DNA from: Rhizobiales bacterium GAS188
Lineage (GTDB): Bacteria; Pseudomonadota; Alphaproteobacteria; Rhizobiales; Beijerinckiaceae
Reading direction: 5' to 3'
Assembly: GCA_900104855.1 (NCBI GenBank)
Contig: FNSS01000001.1
Coordinates: 6,643,001-6,707,000, forward strand
Length of the DNA stretch: 64,000 bases
Part shown: positions 8,528 through 18,022 of the stretch, in pieces
Layout of the letters: each line of letters opens with the position of its first letter
How positions within the stretch are numbered: the stretch's first letter is position 1
The notes under the pieces: generated by a model
Database searches by the model: none
What the model was told of the DNA's origin: nothing
Seen by the model: only the letters and a program-made list of their open reading frames with translations
Translations under genes and position numbers: made by a program

Positions 8528-11223
8528 TGTCGATCCGTATCGGCGAAAGCCGGATCGGACCGAGGGTTGGAACTGTGGGCGCTCGCGGGGGCTGCTTGCC
8601 GTTGATACGGCTGGCTTGCGTCCTCCTCGCGGTGACGCTCGGCTGTGCGCTGCCGGCACCCGCCGGCGCGCAGACCCAGGCCGAACGCAATGCACAAAAG
8701 GCCGCGGTCAAGCAGTCGACCGGCCAATCCGACATGCTCGTCGAGGCCAATGAGATGGTCTACGACAAGGACAAGAATTCCGTCGCGGCCGTCGGCAACG
8801 CCAAGATCTACTACCAGGGCAAGGTGCTGCAGGCCGACAAGGTCACCTATTTCCGCGACAAGAAGCAGGTGCTGGCCGAGGGCAACGCCAAGCTCACCGA
8901 CGACCAGGGCAATGTCTATTACGGCTCGACCTTCGAGCTGACCGACGATTTCAAGGACGGGTTCATCAACTCGCTCCTCATGGAAACGAAGGACAAGACG
9001 CGCTTCTCCGGCCCGCGCGCCGAGCGCGCCAAAGGTGAGACGACGACCTTCGAGAACGGCACCTATACGGCCTGCGAGCCCTGCAAGGAGGACCCGACCA
9101 GGCCGCCTCTGTGGCAGGTGCGCGCCAAGCGCATCATCGACAATCACACCGAGCACAAGATCTATTACGAGGACGCCTGGCTCGAATTCTACGGCTGGCC
9201 CGTCTTCTACTCGCCCTATTTCTCGGCGCCCGACCCCACCGTGCGGCGCGCCTCGGGCGTTCTCGCTCCGCATTTCTACGGCGGCACCAACACGGGATAC
9301 GGAATCGGCGTTCCCTATTTCTGGGCGCTCGCGCCGAACTACGACGTCACGATCACGCCGAACTACATGACCCAGCAGGGCTTCCTGGGCGATATCGAAT
9401 GGCGTCATCGCCTGGAGACCGGGGCGTATTCGGTCCGCGTGAACGGCATCGATCAGATCGACCCGAAAGCCTTTGGGGCGCCGCCTTATGGGGCCAACAA
9501 CAAGAAGTTTCGCGGGTCCTTTGAAAGCACCGGCAAGTTCTATTTCAACGAGAACTGGAAATACGGCTGGGACATCTCCGCCGCGACCGACAAGTTCTAC
9601 TTTCACGACTATAAGATCCGCAGCCCCGACATCACCTATATCGATTTCGGCAATTTCAGGGAGGCGATCTCACAGGTCTATCTGAACGGCAAGGGAGAGC
9701 GCAGCTGGTTCGACTTGCGCGGATTCTACTTCGAATCGCTGAACGGCGTCGATTTCCAGAAGCAGATCCCGGTCGCAGCGCCGGTATTCGACTATGACCG
9801 GCGCTTCGACGCACCGAGCTTCCTCGGGGGGGAAGTGACCGTCAATGCCAATATGGAGAACATCCATCGTCAGGCCGGCGACTTCGTCGATACGGCCTTC
9901 CGAGGCATACCGATCGATCCGCTCCACCCGGGTGTGGTGAACCCGAACTACCTCAATACCTTCTACTTCAACAGCCTGAACCTGCCGGGCAGCACCTACG
10001 GCAATGTCTATGATGCCTGCGCCGTCTATTCGAAGGCGACCTGCATCGTGCGCGGCATGCCGGGCAATTATACGCGCGCCTCGGTCGACCTCTCCTGGCG
10101 GCGCCGCTTCATCGACGATTTCGGCCAGGTCTGGACGCCCTTTGCCTATTTGAAGGGCCAGGCCTCCTACACGGATGTCAACACCAGCGGCTACAACAAC
10201 ATCCAGATCGCCAATTTCATCAGCCCGAACCAGGATTTCGGTACGCGGGTCATGCCGGCGATCGGTCTCCAATACCGCTTCCCGCTGGTCATCTCGAGCC
10301 CGTGGGGAACGAGCGTGCTCGAGCCGATCGCGGAAATCATCGCACGGCCGAGCGAGTCGCGTATCGGGCATCTCCCCAATGAGGACGCGCAGAGCCTCGT
10401 CTTCGACGATACGAACCTGTTCCAATGGGACAAGTTCTCCGGCTATGACCGCATGGAAGGGGGCACGCGCGCCAATGCCGGCCTGCAGTATACCTTCACC
10501 AGCAAGAGCGGCGCCTTCTTCAACATGCTGTTCGGCGAATCCTATGCGCTTGCCGGCTCCAACTCCTTCAAAGTGGGGGATTTGACCAATACCGGCCTCG
10601 ACGCCGGCTTGTCGACCAGGCGGTCGGATTTCGTCGGCCGCATGCAGTTCCAGCCGGTAGGCTGGTTCTCGACGACCGTGCGCGGCCGCTTCAGGGATAC
10701 GGACTTCGCCTCCGAACGCCTGGAGGTGATGCAGAGCCTCAGCCCCTTCCAGGCTCTCGGCTGGTTCTCGGGTACCAAGCAGCTGCAGAGCATCGGGCTC
10801 AGCGGCACCTATGCGCATCTCGCAGCCCAACCCGCTCTCGGGCAACCGTTTCGGCGCGATGCGCTCAATCTGAACGCGAGCTTCAGTCCCTGGACGGATT
10901 GGACGGTCAGCTATGGGGTCTCCTTCGATCTGACGAACCACCTCCAACCGAATCTGGTGTATCTGAACAACATCCCCTATCTGCATTACTCGCATGGCCT
11001 GTTCGAGCCTGCCTCGAACTCCCTCGTGGCGCAGTACAAGAACGATTGCTGCACCTTCAAGGCGCAATACATCCAAGGCTACGCGACCTCCTCCTACGGC
11101 TCGCGCGTCAAGGACGAGACCGTGTTGTTCACGCTCGAATTGCGCACGCTCGGCGCCTTCTCCTATTCCTCCGACGTGACGTCGCTCTACAACTCCGTCG
11201 ACGGCGTCAACACCGGCAAATGA
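8527..11223 (+). CDS. lptD: LPS-assembly outer membrane protein LptD
   Basis: The 898-residue protein starts with a signal peptide (hydrophobic core LACVLLAVTLGCALPAP, likely cleavage after AGA). It is followed by an OstA/LptA-like periplasmic domain at about residues 70-190, rich in paired strands such as VGNAKIYYQGKVLQADKV. A long C-terminal beta-barrel receives LPS and inserts it into the outer leaflet. Cysteines in CEPC at about residues 182-185 and the adjacent pair in NDCC near residue 840 are consistent with the inter-domain disulfides LptD needs. The start at 8527 overlaps lptG by one base. The stop lies inside a 17-bp tandem duplication. SurA, the chaperone often encoded next, is missing here. 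Confidence 0.93.
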   Translation: MSIRIGESRIGPRVGTVGARGGCLPLIRLACVLLAVTLGCALPAPAGAQTQAERNAQKAAVKQSTGQSDMLVEANEMVYDKDKNSVAAVGNAKIYYQGKVLQADKVTYFRDKKQVLAEGNAKLTDDQGNVYYGSTFELTDDFKDGFINSLLMETKDKTRFSGPRAERAKGETTTFENGTYTACEPCKEDPTRPPLWQVRAKRIIDNHTEHKIYYEDAWLEFYGWPVFYSPYFSAPDPTVRRASGVLAPHFYGGTNTGYGIGVPYFWALAPNYDVTITPNYMTQQGFLGDIEWRHRLETGAYSVRVNGIDQIDPKAFGAPPYGANNKKFRGSFESTGKFYFNENWKYGWDISAATDKFYFHDYKIRSPDITYIDFGNFREAISQVYLNGKGERSWFDLRGFYFESLNGVDFQKQIPVAAPVFDYDRRFDAPSFLGGEVTVNANMENIHRQAGDFVDTAFRGIPIDPLHPGVVNPNYLNTFYFNSLNLPGSTYGNVYDACAVYSKATCIVRGMPGNYTRASVDLSWRRRFIDDFGQVWTPFAYLKGQASYTDVNTSGYNNIQIANFISPNQDFGTRVMPAIGLQYRFPLVISSPWGTSVLEPIAEIIARPSESRIGHLPNEDAQSLVFDDTNLFQWDKFSGYDRMEGGTRANAGLQYTFTSKSGAFFNMLFGESYALAGSNSFKVGDLTNTGLDAGLSTRRSDFVGRMQFQPVGWFSTTVRGRFRDTDFASERLEVMQSLSPFQALGWFSGTKQLQSIGLSGTYAHLAAQPALGQPFRRDALNLNASFSPWTDWTVSYGVSFDLTNHLQPNLVYLNNIPYLHYSHGLFEPASNSLVAQYKNDCCTFKAQYIQGYATSSYGSRVKDETVLFTLELRTLGAFSYSSDVTSLYNSVDGVNTGK

Positions 11224-11253
11224 TCGGGGCCTGCAAATGATCGGGGCCTGCAA
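11216..11253. repeat. 17-bp tandem duplication spanning the lptD stop codon
   Basis: GCAAATGATCGGGGCCT occurs exactly twice, at 11216-11232 and 11233-11249, followed by a partial third copy (GCAA). The first copy contains the lptD TGA. The duplication fills the whole 30-base gap between lptD and pdxA, exactly where surA is usually found. Confidence 0.9.
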
Positions 11254-12315
11254 GTGAGCGGGCGGGCGATGGATCGTCCACGGCCGCCGCTCGCCGTCAC
11301 CCTCGGTGATCCGTCAGGCGTTGGACCCGAACTCGTTCTGCGAGCCTGGCTCGGCGCCAAAGAGGGCAAGGACGTGCCGGCCTTCGCGGTTGTCGCCGAT
11401 GCGCAGTTCCTGGTGCGCGTCGCGCACGCTCTCGATTTCGACGTGCCTGTCCGGATCTGCGAGGCGGAGGAAGCCGTAGCGCTGTTCCCGGGGGCTTTGC
11501 CCGTGCTCGATCTCGGCCATGCGGTCTCGGCCAAGGCGGGTGCGCCGAGCCGCGCGAACGCGCCTGCGGTGATCGCCTCGATCGAAGAGGCCGTGCGGCT
11601 GGTGCGGCGAGGCGACTGCTCCGGCGTGGTGACGAGCCCGATCGCCAAGCATCTGCTGCGCGAGAGCGGCTTTCGCCATCCCGGGCATACCGAATTCCTG
11701 GGGGCGCTGGCGACGGAGCTCTGGGGCCGGCCGGTGACACCCGTCATGCTGCTCTGGTCAGCCGAGCTCGCCGTGGTGCCGGTAACGGTGCACATCCCGC
11801 TCGCCGAGGTGCCGCAGCGTTTGACCACCGAGCTCATCGTCGAGACCGGGCGCATCGTGGCGCATGATCTTCGCTTGCGTTTCGGCATCGCCGCGCCGCG
11901 CCTGGCGGTCGCCGGCCTCAACCCGCATGCGGGCGAGAGCGGCATGCTCGGCTTCGAAGACCAGGAGATTATCGAGCCGGCGATCGAGCGCTTGCGCACC
12001 GAGGGCATTGCGGCGAGCGGACCGCATCCGGCCGACACCTTGTTCCACGCCCGCGCGCGGGCAGGCTATGACGTGGTGCTCGCCATGTATCACGACCAGG
12101 CGCTGGTGCCGATCAAGACGATCGCCTTCGACGAGGCCGTCAATGTGACGCTCGGCCTGCCTTTCGTGCGGACCTCCCCCGATCACGGCACGGCCTTCGA
12201 CATCGCCGGCAAGGGAGTGGCGAGGCCGGACAGCTTCATCGCCGCGCTCGAGCTTGCCGACAGGTTGACCTGTGTGGAGCGCGCGGCCATAGCCGCGGCC
12301 AGCTTCGCGCCTTGA
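11254..12315 (+). CDS. pdxA: 4-hydroxythreonine-4-phosphate dehydrogenase PdxA
   Basis: The protein oxidises 4-phosphohydroxy-L-threonine in the DXP-dependent pathway to pyridoxal 5'-phosphate, acting as a cytoplasmic homodimer. Conserved motifs are intact: LAVTLGDPSGVGPEL at the N-terminus, the metal-ligand region HPGHTEFLGAL, MYHDQALVPIKT and TSPDHGTAFDIAGKG. The three His ligands for the divalent metal lie in these motifs. Two starts are possible: GTG 11254 (353 residues) and ATG 11269 (MDRPRPPL). Neither has a clear ribosome binding site, and the region just upstream is the duplicated lptD end. It probably belongs to one operon with lptFGD and rsmA. Confidence 0.93.
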   Translation: MSGRAMDRPRPPLAVTLGDPSGVGPELVLRAWLGAKEGKDVPAFAVVADAQFLVRVAHALDFDVPVRICEAEEAVALFPGALPVLDLGHAVSAKAGAPSRANAPAVIASIEEAVRLVRRGDCSGVVTSPIAKHLLRESGFRHPGHTEFLGALATELWGRPVTPVMLLWSAELAVVPVTVHIPLAEVPQRLTTELIVETGRIVAHDLRLRFGIAAPRLAVAGLNPHAGESGMLGFEDQEIIEPAIERLRTEGIAASGPHPADTLFHARARAGYDVVLAMYHDQALVPIKTIAFDEAVNVTLGLPFVRTSPDHGTAFDIAGKGVARPDSFIAALELADRLTCVERAAIAAASFAP

Positions 12316-12319
12316 TGCC

Positions 12320-13174
12320 GTGAGCGGCCTCGAGAGCTTGCCGCCGCTGCGCGAAGTGGTCCGCGCCCACGGCCTCGACGCCCGGAAATCGCTGGGGCAA
12401 AACTACCTTTTCGATCTCAATCTGACGCGCAAGATCGCCCGCTCGACCGGGCCGCTCGCCGGCGTCACGGTGGTCGAGGTCGGCCCCGGTCCCGGTGGCC
12501 TCACGCGGGCGCTGCTGCAGGAGGGCGCGGCCGGCGTGGTGGCGGTTGAGGCGGATGCGCGCTTCCTCCCCGCGCTCGACGAGATCGCCGGGCGCGCCGA
12601 GGGGCGGTTGCGGGTCGTCCATGGCGATGCGCTCGCGCTCGACCACGGTGCGCTGGTCTCGGCTCGCCCGCTGAGGGTGATCGCCAACCTGCCTTACAAT
12701 GTGGCGACGCCGCTGATCATCTCATGGCTGAAGGCGCAGCCCTGGCCGCCCTGGTGGGAGGCGCTCGCCGTCATGGTGCAGCGCGAGGTGGCCTTGCGGA
12801 TCGTCGCGACGCCCGAGCAGCGCGCCGCCTATGGGCGGCTTGCGGTGCTGGCCGGCTGGCGCAGTGTGGCGCATCTGCTCTTCGACGTGCCCGCCGCCGC
12901 CTTTACCCCACCCCCGAAGGTGACCTCGTCATTGGTGCACTTCCTGCCACGCGCAGCGCCTGAAGCTTGCGAAATGCGCGCCCTCGAGCGGGTCACGGCA
13001 GCGGCCTTCGGCCAGCGCCGCAAGATGCTGCGCCAGAGCCTGAAGACGCTCGGCGTCGATCCGGCGCCGCTGCTCGCAGCCGCCGGGTTGGAGCCGACCA
13101 GCAGGGCCGAGGAGGCGCCGGTCGCGGCCTTCCTGGCGATGGCGAACCGGCTTGCGGCAGATCAGCCCGCGTAG
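12320..13174 (+). CDS. rsmA: 16S rRNA (adenine1518/1519-N6)-dimethyltransferase RsmA (KsgA)
   Basis: The 284-residue protein dimethylates two adjacent adenines in helix 45 of 16S rRNA during 30S maturation. Motifs are the N-terminal KSLGQNYLFD, the SAM-binding VVEVGPGPGGLTRAL and the catalytic NLPYNVATPLI. The C-terminal helical domain ends near residue 284. GTG at 12320 is the start, four bases after the pdxA stop, so the pair is co-transcribed. Its last 13 bases overlap the 3' end of the converging MFS transporter gene on the other strand, so both C-terminal ends share DNA. Confidence 0.95.
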   Translation: MSGLESLPPLREVVRAHGLDARKSLGQNYLFDLNLTRKIARSTGPLAGVTVVEVGPGPGGLTRALLQEGAAGVVAVEADARFLPALDEIAGRAEGRLRVVHGDALALDHGALVSARPLRVIANLPYNVATPLIISWLKAQPWPPWWEALAVMVQREVALRIVATPEQRAAYGRLAVLAGWRSVAHLLFDVPAAAFTPPPKVTSSLVHFLPRAAPEACEMRALERVTAAAFGQRRKMLRQSLKTLGVDPAPLLAAAGLEPTSRAEEAPVAAFLAMANRLAADQPA

Positions 13175-14361
13175 CGGTTATGCTTGACGGCGACCGCAGC
13201 TCCGACGGTCGCGGCGAGGGCCGCCGCGATGAAGGCGAAGGCATAAGGCGTTTGCCCGCGGTCGATCAGCGCTCCGACCACCACAGGCGCCACGAGCGAG
13301 CCAAGGTCGAGCCCGGAATAGACGAAGCCGAACACTTTGCCGGTGGCACCTGGAGGGGTGGCGGCCCGCACCAGCATGTCGCGCGACGGGATGGTGAGCC
13401 CCGACACGAATCCCATCGCTATGGCGGCCGCGAACACCAGAATGTCCGACATCGGCACGAAGCCGATCAGCAGCGCGAGCGCTGCCGCACCGATGAGGCC
13501 AGCCCCGATGACGCGCTCATGGTCCCTCGTCATATCGGCGAGATAGCCGCCCGCGAAGGAGCCGAAGGCGCTGGAGGCGAGGTAGGCGGTGGTGACGATC
13601 GCGGCGACCGTGAGCGTCACGCCCTGCACTTGCGGCAGCATGGTCGGAAAGAAATTCTGCGTCGCGCCGCCGGCGGCCGCAAGCAAGGTGAAATAGAGGA
13701 AGGCCATGAGGATCGGCAAGGTGAACAGCATCTTGGCGTTGGCGCCGCCGCGCTTGGCGGCCGGGTGGCCGTGGCGGGCCGAGGTCAATTCGGAATGCTC
13801 GCTGGCGATGAAGGCCGCAAGGATCAGGCCGAGCACGCCGACCGCCATCAGGGCGCCGCGCCAGCCGAGCCATTGCGACAGCGTCAGCATGGTTATGGGA
13901 GCCACGGCCCAGCCGACCGTGCCGCTCACCGTGTGCACCGAATAGGCGCGCGCCAGCCGAGACGGCGTGACCCGCGCCGTCAGCACCGAGTAGTCGGCCG
14001 GGTGGAAGACCGAATTGCCGATGCCTCCGAGTGCCGCCAGCGGCAGCAGCATCCAATAGCTCTGCGCGAAGCCGATGCCGAGCGTCGACAGGCCGAGGCA
14101 GGCGATGCCGACCGGCAGCACGCGTTGCGCCCCGAAGCGATCCACGATGAAGCCAGCCACCACCTGGGCAATCGCCGATACCGAGTAGAAGACGGTCAGG
14201 ATGGAGGCGAGCTTCACGAAATCGACGCCGAAATCGTCCTTCATCAGCGGAAACAAGGGCGCCAGCACGAGCTGGAAGAAATGGCTCGAGCAATGCGCCG
14301 CGCCGATCAGGCCGATGACGCGAGTGTCTCGTCTCGGGACGTCGAGGGTGATATCGGTCAT
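13162..14361 (-). CDS. Major facilitator superfamily (MFS) transporter
   Basis: The 399-residue protein has about twelve hydrophobic segments in two halves. After the first helix pair it carries the MFS-type loop DRFGAQRVLPVGIACLGL, and near the middle ADMTRDHERVIGAGLI. N-terminal GLIGAAHCSSHFFQLVLAPLFPLMKD resembles the fosmidomycin-resistance-type and related drug efflux carriers. That is a resemblance rather than a substrate assignment. The start at 14361 gives MTDITLDVP. Its 3' end overlaps rsmA by 13 bases, and its 5' end is divergent from zwf with about 110 bases between them. Confidence 0.85.
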   Translation of the reverse strand: MTDITLDVPRRDTRVIGLIGAAHCSSHFFQLVLAPLFPLMKDDFGVDFVKLASILTVFYSVSAIAQVVAGFIVDRFGAQRVLPVGIACLGLSTLGIGFAQSYWMLLPLAALGGIGNSVFHPADYSVLTARVTPSRLARAYSVHTVSGTVGWAVAPITMLTLSQWLGWRGALMAVGVLGLILAAFIASEHSELTSARHGHPAAKRGGANAKMLFTLPILMAFLYFTLLAAAGGATQNFFPTMLPQVQGVTLTVAAIVTTAYLASSAFGSFAGGYLADMTRDHERVIGAGLIGAAALALLIGFVPMSDILVFAAAIAMGFVSGLTIPSRDMLVRAATPPGATGKVFGFVYSGLDLGSLVAPVVVGALIDRGQTPYAFAFIAAALAATVGAAVAVKHNRYAG

Positions 14362-14471
14362 GTCCGGCTCCGCACCTCGGCGTCATACTCCCAACTCGTG
14401 CGGCGCGCATTATCACCGGCACATATCTTGAATGCTTGAAAGCTCGCCGCTTGGCGGGCAAAGGAATGGGC

Positions 14472-15953
14472 ATGGTTGCACGAATCATCAGCGTCGAACC
14501 TTTCGACCTCGTCGTCTTCGGCGGCACGGGCGATCTCGCCCATCGCAAGCTGTTCCCGGCATTGTTCCAGCGTGACGCGGACGGTCAGTTCTCCGAGCCG
14601 ACCCGCATCATCGGCGTGGCGCGCCGCGACGTGAGCGAGGACGAGTTCCGCGCCAGCGTCGCCAAATCGCTCAAGCAATTCGTCGGCGAAGCGGCGCTCG
14701 CTTCGCCGGTCTATGAGCGGTTCTTGAAGCGTATCGCCTATGTCGCAGTCGACGTGACGGGCGAGAAGGGGTGGCGCGAGCTTGCCGATAAGCTCGCCGC
14801 GGGGGCCGAGCGGGTGCGCGCTTTTTATCTCGCGACCAGCCCCGAGCTCTTCGGCCCGATCGCCGACCAGCTCGCCAAATATGATCTCGTCACAGCCAAG
14901 GCCCGCATCATCGTCGAGAAGCCGATCGGCCATGACGGCGCCTCCGCCGCGACCATCAACGACGCCATCGGCAAGGTGTTCAGGGAGCCGCAGATCTTCC
15001 GCATCGACCATTATCTCGGCAAGGAGACGGTGCAGAACCTGATGGCGCTGCGCTTCGCCAACGCGCTGTTCGAGCCGGTCTGGAATTCCGCCCATATCGA
15101 CCATGTGCAGATCACGGTCGCCGAGACGATCGGGGTCGAGAAACGCGGCGACTATTACGACACGTCGGGTGCGCTGCGTGACATGGTGCAGAACCATATG
15201 CTGCAGCTCCTGTGCCTGGTCGCCATGGAACCGCCTTCCGCCTTCGACGCCGATGCGCTGCGCGACGAGAAGCTGAAAGTGCTCAAGGCGCTCGTGCCGA
15301 TCAACGAGGCCAATGCCGGCATGTTCACCGTGCGCGGGCAGTATCGCGCTGGCGCCGCGAACGGGGAGGCGGTCCCCGGTTATCTCGAGGAGGTCGACAA
15401 GAAGGCCTCGAACACCGAGACATTCGTCGCCATCAAGGCCGGCGTCGCCAATTGGCGCTTCGCCGGTGTGCCTTTCTATCTGCGCTCCGGCAAGCGGCTA
15501 CCGCAACGCGTCTCCGACATCGAAGTCGCTTTCCGCCCGGTGCCGCATGCGATCTTCGACGGCGCCACCAGCAACACCATCCCGGCCAACCGCCTCGTCA
15601 TCCGCCTGCAGCCCGATGAAGGCATCAAGCTGTGGCTGATGATCAAGGAGCCGGGTCCTGGAGGAATGCGGCTGCAGCATGTGCCGCTCGATATGAGCTT
15701 CGCCAAGACCTTCACCGGCCATGTGCCGGAGGCCTATGAACGCCTGGTCATGGATGTGATCCGCGGCAACCAGTCGCTGTTCATGCGGCGCGACGAGGTG
15801 GAGGCGGCCTGGCGCTGGATCGACCCCATCCGCGAGGCCTGGAGCCGCTCGCCGGAGCCGCCGCGTCCCTATATCGCGGGCACCTGGGGGCCGGCCTCGT
15901 CGATCGCGCTGGTCGAGCGCGACGGGCGCACCTGGAACGAGGATCTGGTCTGA
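14472..15953 (+). CDS. zwf: Glucose-6-phosphate dehydrogenase
   Basis: The enzyme converts glucose 6-phosphate to 6-phosphogluconolactone with reduction of NAD(P)+, feeding the Entner-Doudoroff and oxidative pentose phosphate pathways. The N-terminal Rossmann motif VVFGGTGDLAHRKLFPAL and the active-site signature RIDHYLGKE, with the catalytic His, are intact. The preferred start is ATG 14472 (MVARIISVE) because AAGGA lies six bases upstream. ATG 14466 is too close to that site. The length of 493 residues is normal. Lactonase and dehydratase genes, often adjacent, are absent. Gluconokinase and 6-phosphogluconate dehydrogenase lie at 30.9-32.5 kb. Confidence 0.95.
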   Translation: MVARIISVEPFDLVVFGGTGDLAHRKLFPALFQRDADGQFSEPTRIIGVARRDVSEDEFRASVAKSLKQFVGEAALASPVYERFLKRIAYVAVDVTGEKGWRELADKLAAGAERVRAFYLATSPELFGPIADQLAKYDLVTAKARIIVEKPIGHDGASAATINDAIGKVFREPQIFRIDHYLGKETVQNLMALRFANALFEPVWNSAHIDHVQITVAETIGVEKRGDYYDTSGALRDMVQNHMLQLLCLVAMEPPSAFDADALRDEKLKVLKALVPINEANAGMFTVRGQYRAGAANGEAVPGYLEEVDKKASNTETFVAIKAGVANWRFAGVPFYLRSGKRLPQRVSDIEVAFRPVPHAIFDGATSNTIPANRLVIRLQPDEGIKLWLMIKEPGPGGMRLQHVPLDMSFAKTFTGHVPEAYERLVMDVIRGNQSLFMRRDEVEAAWRWIDPIREAWSRSPEPPRPYIAGTWGPASSIALVERDGRTWNEDLV

Positions 15954-16262
15954 GCAGGAGGCACGGCTTTGGTCCTCGGGGCCGTGCCCGCGGTGGCTTC
16001 GCGGACGACGCGCTTTTCCGACAGGCGCCCGCCCGGCGTTTCCGCACTCTCCAGCGGACTATCGGCCTCACTATTTGTTGCCTTTGCCATCACGCGATCG
16101 TGACGCTGGCCTGCCCAATTCGTGGCATAACGCGCACGTAGAGCATCCTAGGGGCCGGCCGGGGCGAGGATGCACAGTCTAACCAGGTTTTGACCTTTGA
16201 TCTTGTGCGCAGAGCTTGTGGTCTTGGCGATCGAACCTTGAAGCCACGGTGAGGAGATCTTG
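15954..16262. other. Intergenic region between zwf and msrP
   Basis: The 309-base gap holds a hairpin immediately after the zwf stop. I see no convincing gene in the rest. A short minus-strand frame reading from about 16087 back into zwf has low-complexity composition and is not supported. The msrP ribosome binding site (GAGGAG) lies at the right end. Confidence 0.5.
15960..15988 (+). terminator. Hairpin after zwf, possible terminator
   Basis: GGCACGGC (15960-15967) pairs exactly with GCCGTGCC (15981-15988) across a 13-base loop, starting seven bases after the zwf stop. No T-run follows, so it is either a weak intrinsic terminator or an mRNA 3'-end stabiliser. Confidence 0.4.
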
Positions 16263-17207
16263 ATGATCATTCGCAGAGCCGACGCTATCCGCCCCTCGGA
16301 GGTCACGCCCTTTGCCGCCTATATGGACCGTCGGGCGCTGATCGCCGGCGGTGCTGCCTTGGCGCTCGGCGGCCTGGGAGCGCGGGCGGCTCGTGCCGAT
16401 ACGCTCCCGGCGGCGAAGAGCTCGCTCTCGACGAGCGAGGCGCCGACGGCGCGCGAACATGTGACGAGCTACAACAACTATTACGAATTCGGCACCGACA
16501 AGGGCGATCCGGGACAAAACGCCCATACCCTCACCACCAAGCCTTGGACCGTGAAGGTCGACGGCCTCGTCGCCAAGCCCGCCGACTACGCGCTCGAGGA
16601 TTTCATCAAGCCCTACGCGCTCGAGCAGCGCATCTACCGCCATCGCTGCGTCGAAGGCTGGTCGATGGTGATCCCCTGGATCGGCTTTCCCCTGGCCGAG
16701 GTGATCAAGCGCGCCGAGCCGCTGGGCAGCGCCAAATTCGTCGCCTTCGAGACGCTGGTGCGGCCAGCCGAGATGCCGGGCCAGCGCGGCCTGTTCCAGC
16801 CCCTGGATTGGCCCTATGTCGAGGGCCTGCGCCTCGACGAGGCGATGCATCCGCTCGCCATGCTGGCGGTCGGCCTCTACGACCAGAATATGCCGAACCA
16901 GAACGGGGCCCCCTTGCGGCTCGTCGTGCCCTGGAAATACGGCTTCAAGGGCATCAAATCGATCGTGCGCCTCAAGCTCGTCGAGACGCCGCCGCCGACC
17001 ACCTGGAATCTGCAGAACGCCACCGAATACGGATTCTATTCGAATGTGAATCCCGAGGTCGACCATCCGCGCTGGAGCCAGAAGACCGAGCGTCGGATCG
17101 GAGAGGGCGGCCTCATCGCCAAGCGCCGCCCGACCTTGCCGTTCAACGGCTATGCCGATCAGGTCGCAAGCCTCTATGCTGGCATGGATCTGCGCAAATT
17201 TTTCTGA
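16263..17207 (+). CDS. msrP: Protein-methionine-sulfoxide reductase catalytic subunit MsrP
   Basis: This 314-residue periplasmic molybdoenzyme (YedY family) reduces methionine sulfoxide in oxidised envelope proteins using electrons passed by MsrQ. A twin-arginine type signal is present ([18 protein letters not shown] at about residues 21-38), though it lacks the strict RRxFLK form. The molybdopterin-ligating cysteine lies in [11 protein letters not shown] near residue 128. Conserved sulfite-oxidase-fold motifs such as [12 protein letters not shown] and [14 protein letters not shown] follow. ATG 16263 follows GAGGAG at good spacing. The next gene, msrQ, starts 16 bases downstream, so the two form an operon. 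Confidence 0.93.
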   Translation: MIIRRADAIRPSEVTPFAAYMDRRALIAGGAALALGGLGARAARADTLPAAKSSLSTSEAPTAREHVTSYNNYYEFGTDKGDPGQNAHTLTTKPWTVKVDGLVAKPADYALEDFIKPYALEQRIYRHRCVEGWSMVIPWIGFPLAEVIKRAEPLGSAKFVAFETLVRPAEMPGQRGLFQPLDWPYVEGLRLDEAMHPLAMLAVGLYDQNMPNQNGAPLRLVVPWKYGFKGIKSIVRLKLVETPPPTTWNLQNATEYGFYSNVNPEVDHPRWSQKTERRIGEGGLIAKRRPTLPFNGYADQVASLYAGMDLRKFF

Positions 17208-17223
17208 CGGGCAGTCTTCTCCG

Positions 17224-17889
17224 ATGTCGATACAGAGCTCACCTGCGCGGGTCGCTGCGAGCACGCAGCGCGGCCTGCCGCAACTGCCGAAGATCCTCGT
17301 CTATCTCGTCGGCTTCATTCCGGCCGTCTGGTGGTTCGAGCTCGGCCTGACGGATCGTCTCGGCGCCGATCCCATGCGCACGCTCGAACATGCCTTGGGA
17401 CTATGGGCGCTGCGCTTCCTGATCGCCAGCCTGTCGATCACGCCGCTGCGCCAGCTGACCGGTATCAACCTCCTGCGCTATCGGCGGGCGCTGGGGCTGC
17501 TCGCCTTCTATTACGCGGTGCTGCATCTGACGACCTATCTGGTGCTCGACCAGGGGCTCGATCTCGACGCCATCCTGGCCGACATCCTCAAGCGGCTCTA
17601 CATCACCATCGGCATGGGCTGTTTCCTGGTTCTCGTGCCCTTGGCGGTGACCTCGAACAACCTTGCCATCCGGCGCCTCGGCGGCAAGGCCTGGATGCGC
17701 CTGCATCGCTTCGTCTACCTCGCCGCCATCCTGGCGGCGCTGCATTTCCTGTTGTCGGTGAAGTCCTGGCCGATCGAGCCCGTCACCTATACGCTCCTGG
17801 TCGCGATCCTGCTCGGCTACCGGCTGGCGCGATCCGTCATGCGGCGGCCGGGAGCGGGGCTCGTCGCACGCCCAGCAGCAAGACGATGA
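17224..17889 (+). CDS. msrQ: Haem-binding membrane subunit MsrQ of the MsrPQ system
   Basis: The 221-residue protein of the ferric-reductase-like YedZ family has about five to six membrane helices and passes electrons from the quinone pool to MsrP. Histidines expected to hold b-type haem are visible in the helices, for example in YYAVLHLTTYL and LHRFVYLAAILAALHFLL. The latter carries the RLHRFVYLA signature typical of the family. The start is ATG 17224 (MSIQSSP). A longer in-frame reading would overlap msrP. Tight linkage to msrP supports the assignment. Confidence 0.93.
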   Translation: MSIQSSPARVAASTQRGLPQLPKILVYLVGFIPAVWWFELGLTDRLGADPMRTLEHALGLWALRFLIASLSITPLRQLTGINLLRYRRALGLLAFYYAVLHLTTYLVLDQGLDLDAILADILKRLYITIGMGCFLVLVPLAVTSNNLAIRRLGGKAWMRLHRFVYLAAILAALHFLLSVKSWPIEPVTYTLLVAILLGYRLARSVMRRPGAGLVARPAARR

Positions 17890-18022
17890 AGCCTGCGAGC
17901 CCCGACAGGACCACCGAGCTCGTCCACACCCGACCCTAGTAGGCGCCTTGTCGCCTTACAGCCCATTTGCTATCACTTTCGCGAAAGTCCGGCCGACCAG
18001 GCGAGGCGGTTGGGAGCCTGAG

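Noticed and set aside
9670..11253. 527-residue minus-strand frame over lptD
   Set aside because: It is the antisense of a complete lptD and shows no recognised motif.
15869..16087. Small minus-strand frame between zwf and msrP
   Set aside because: It runs 85 bases into the zwf coding region and its sequence is low in complexity without a family pattern.
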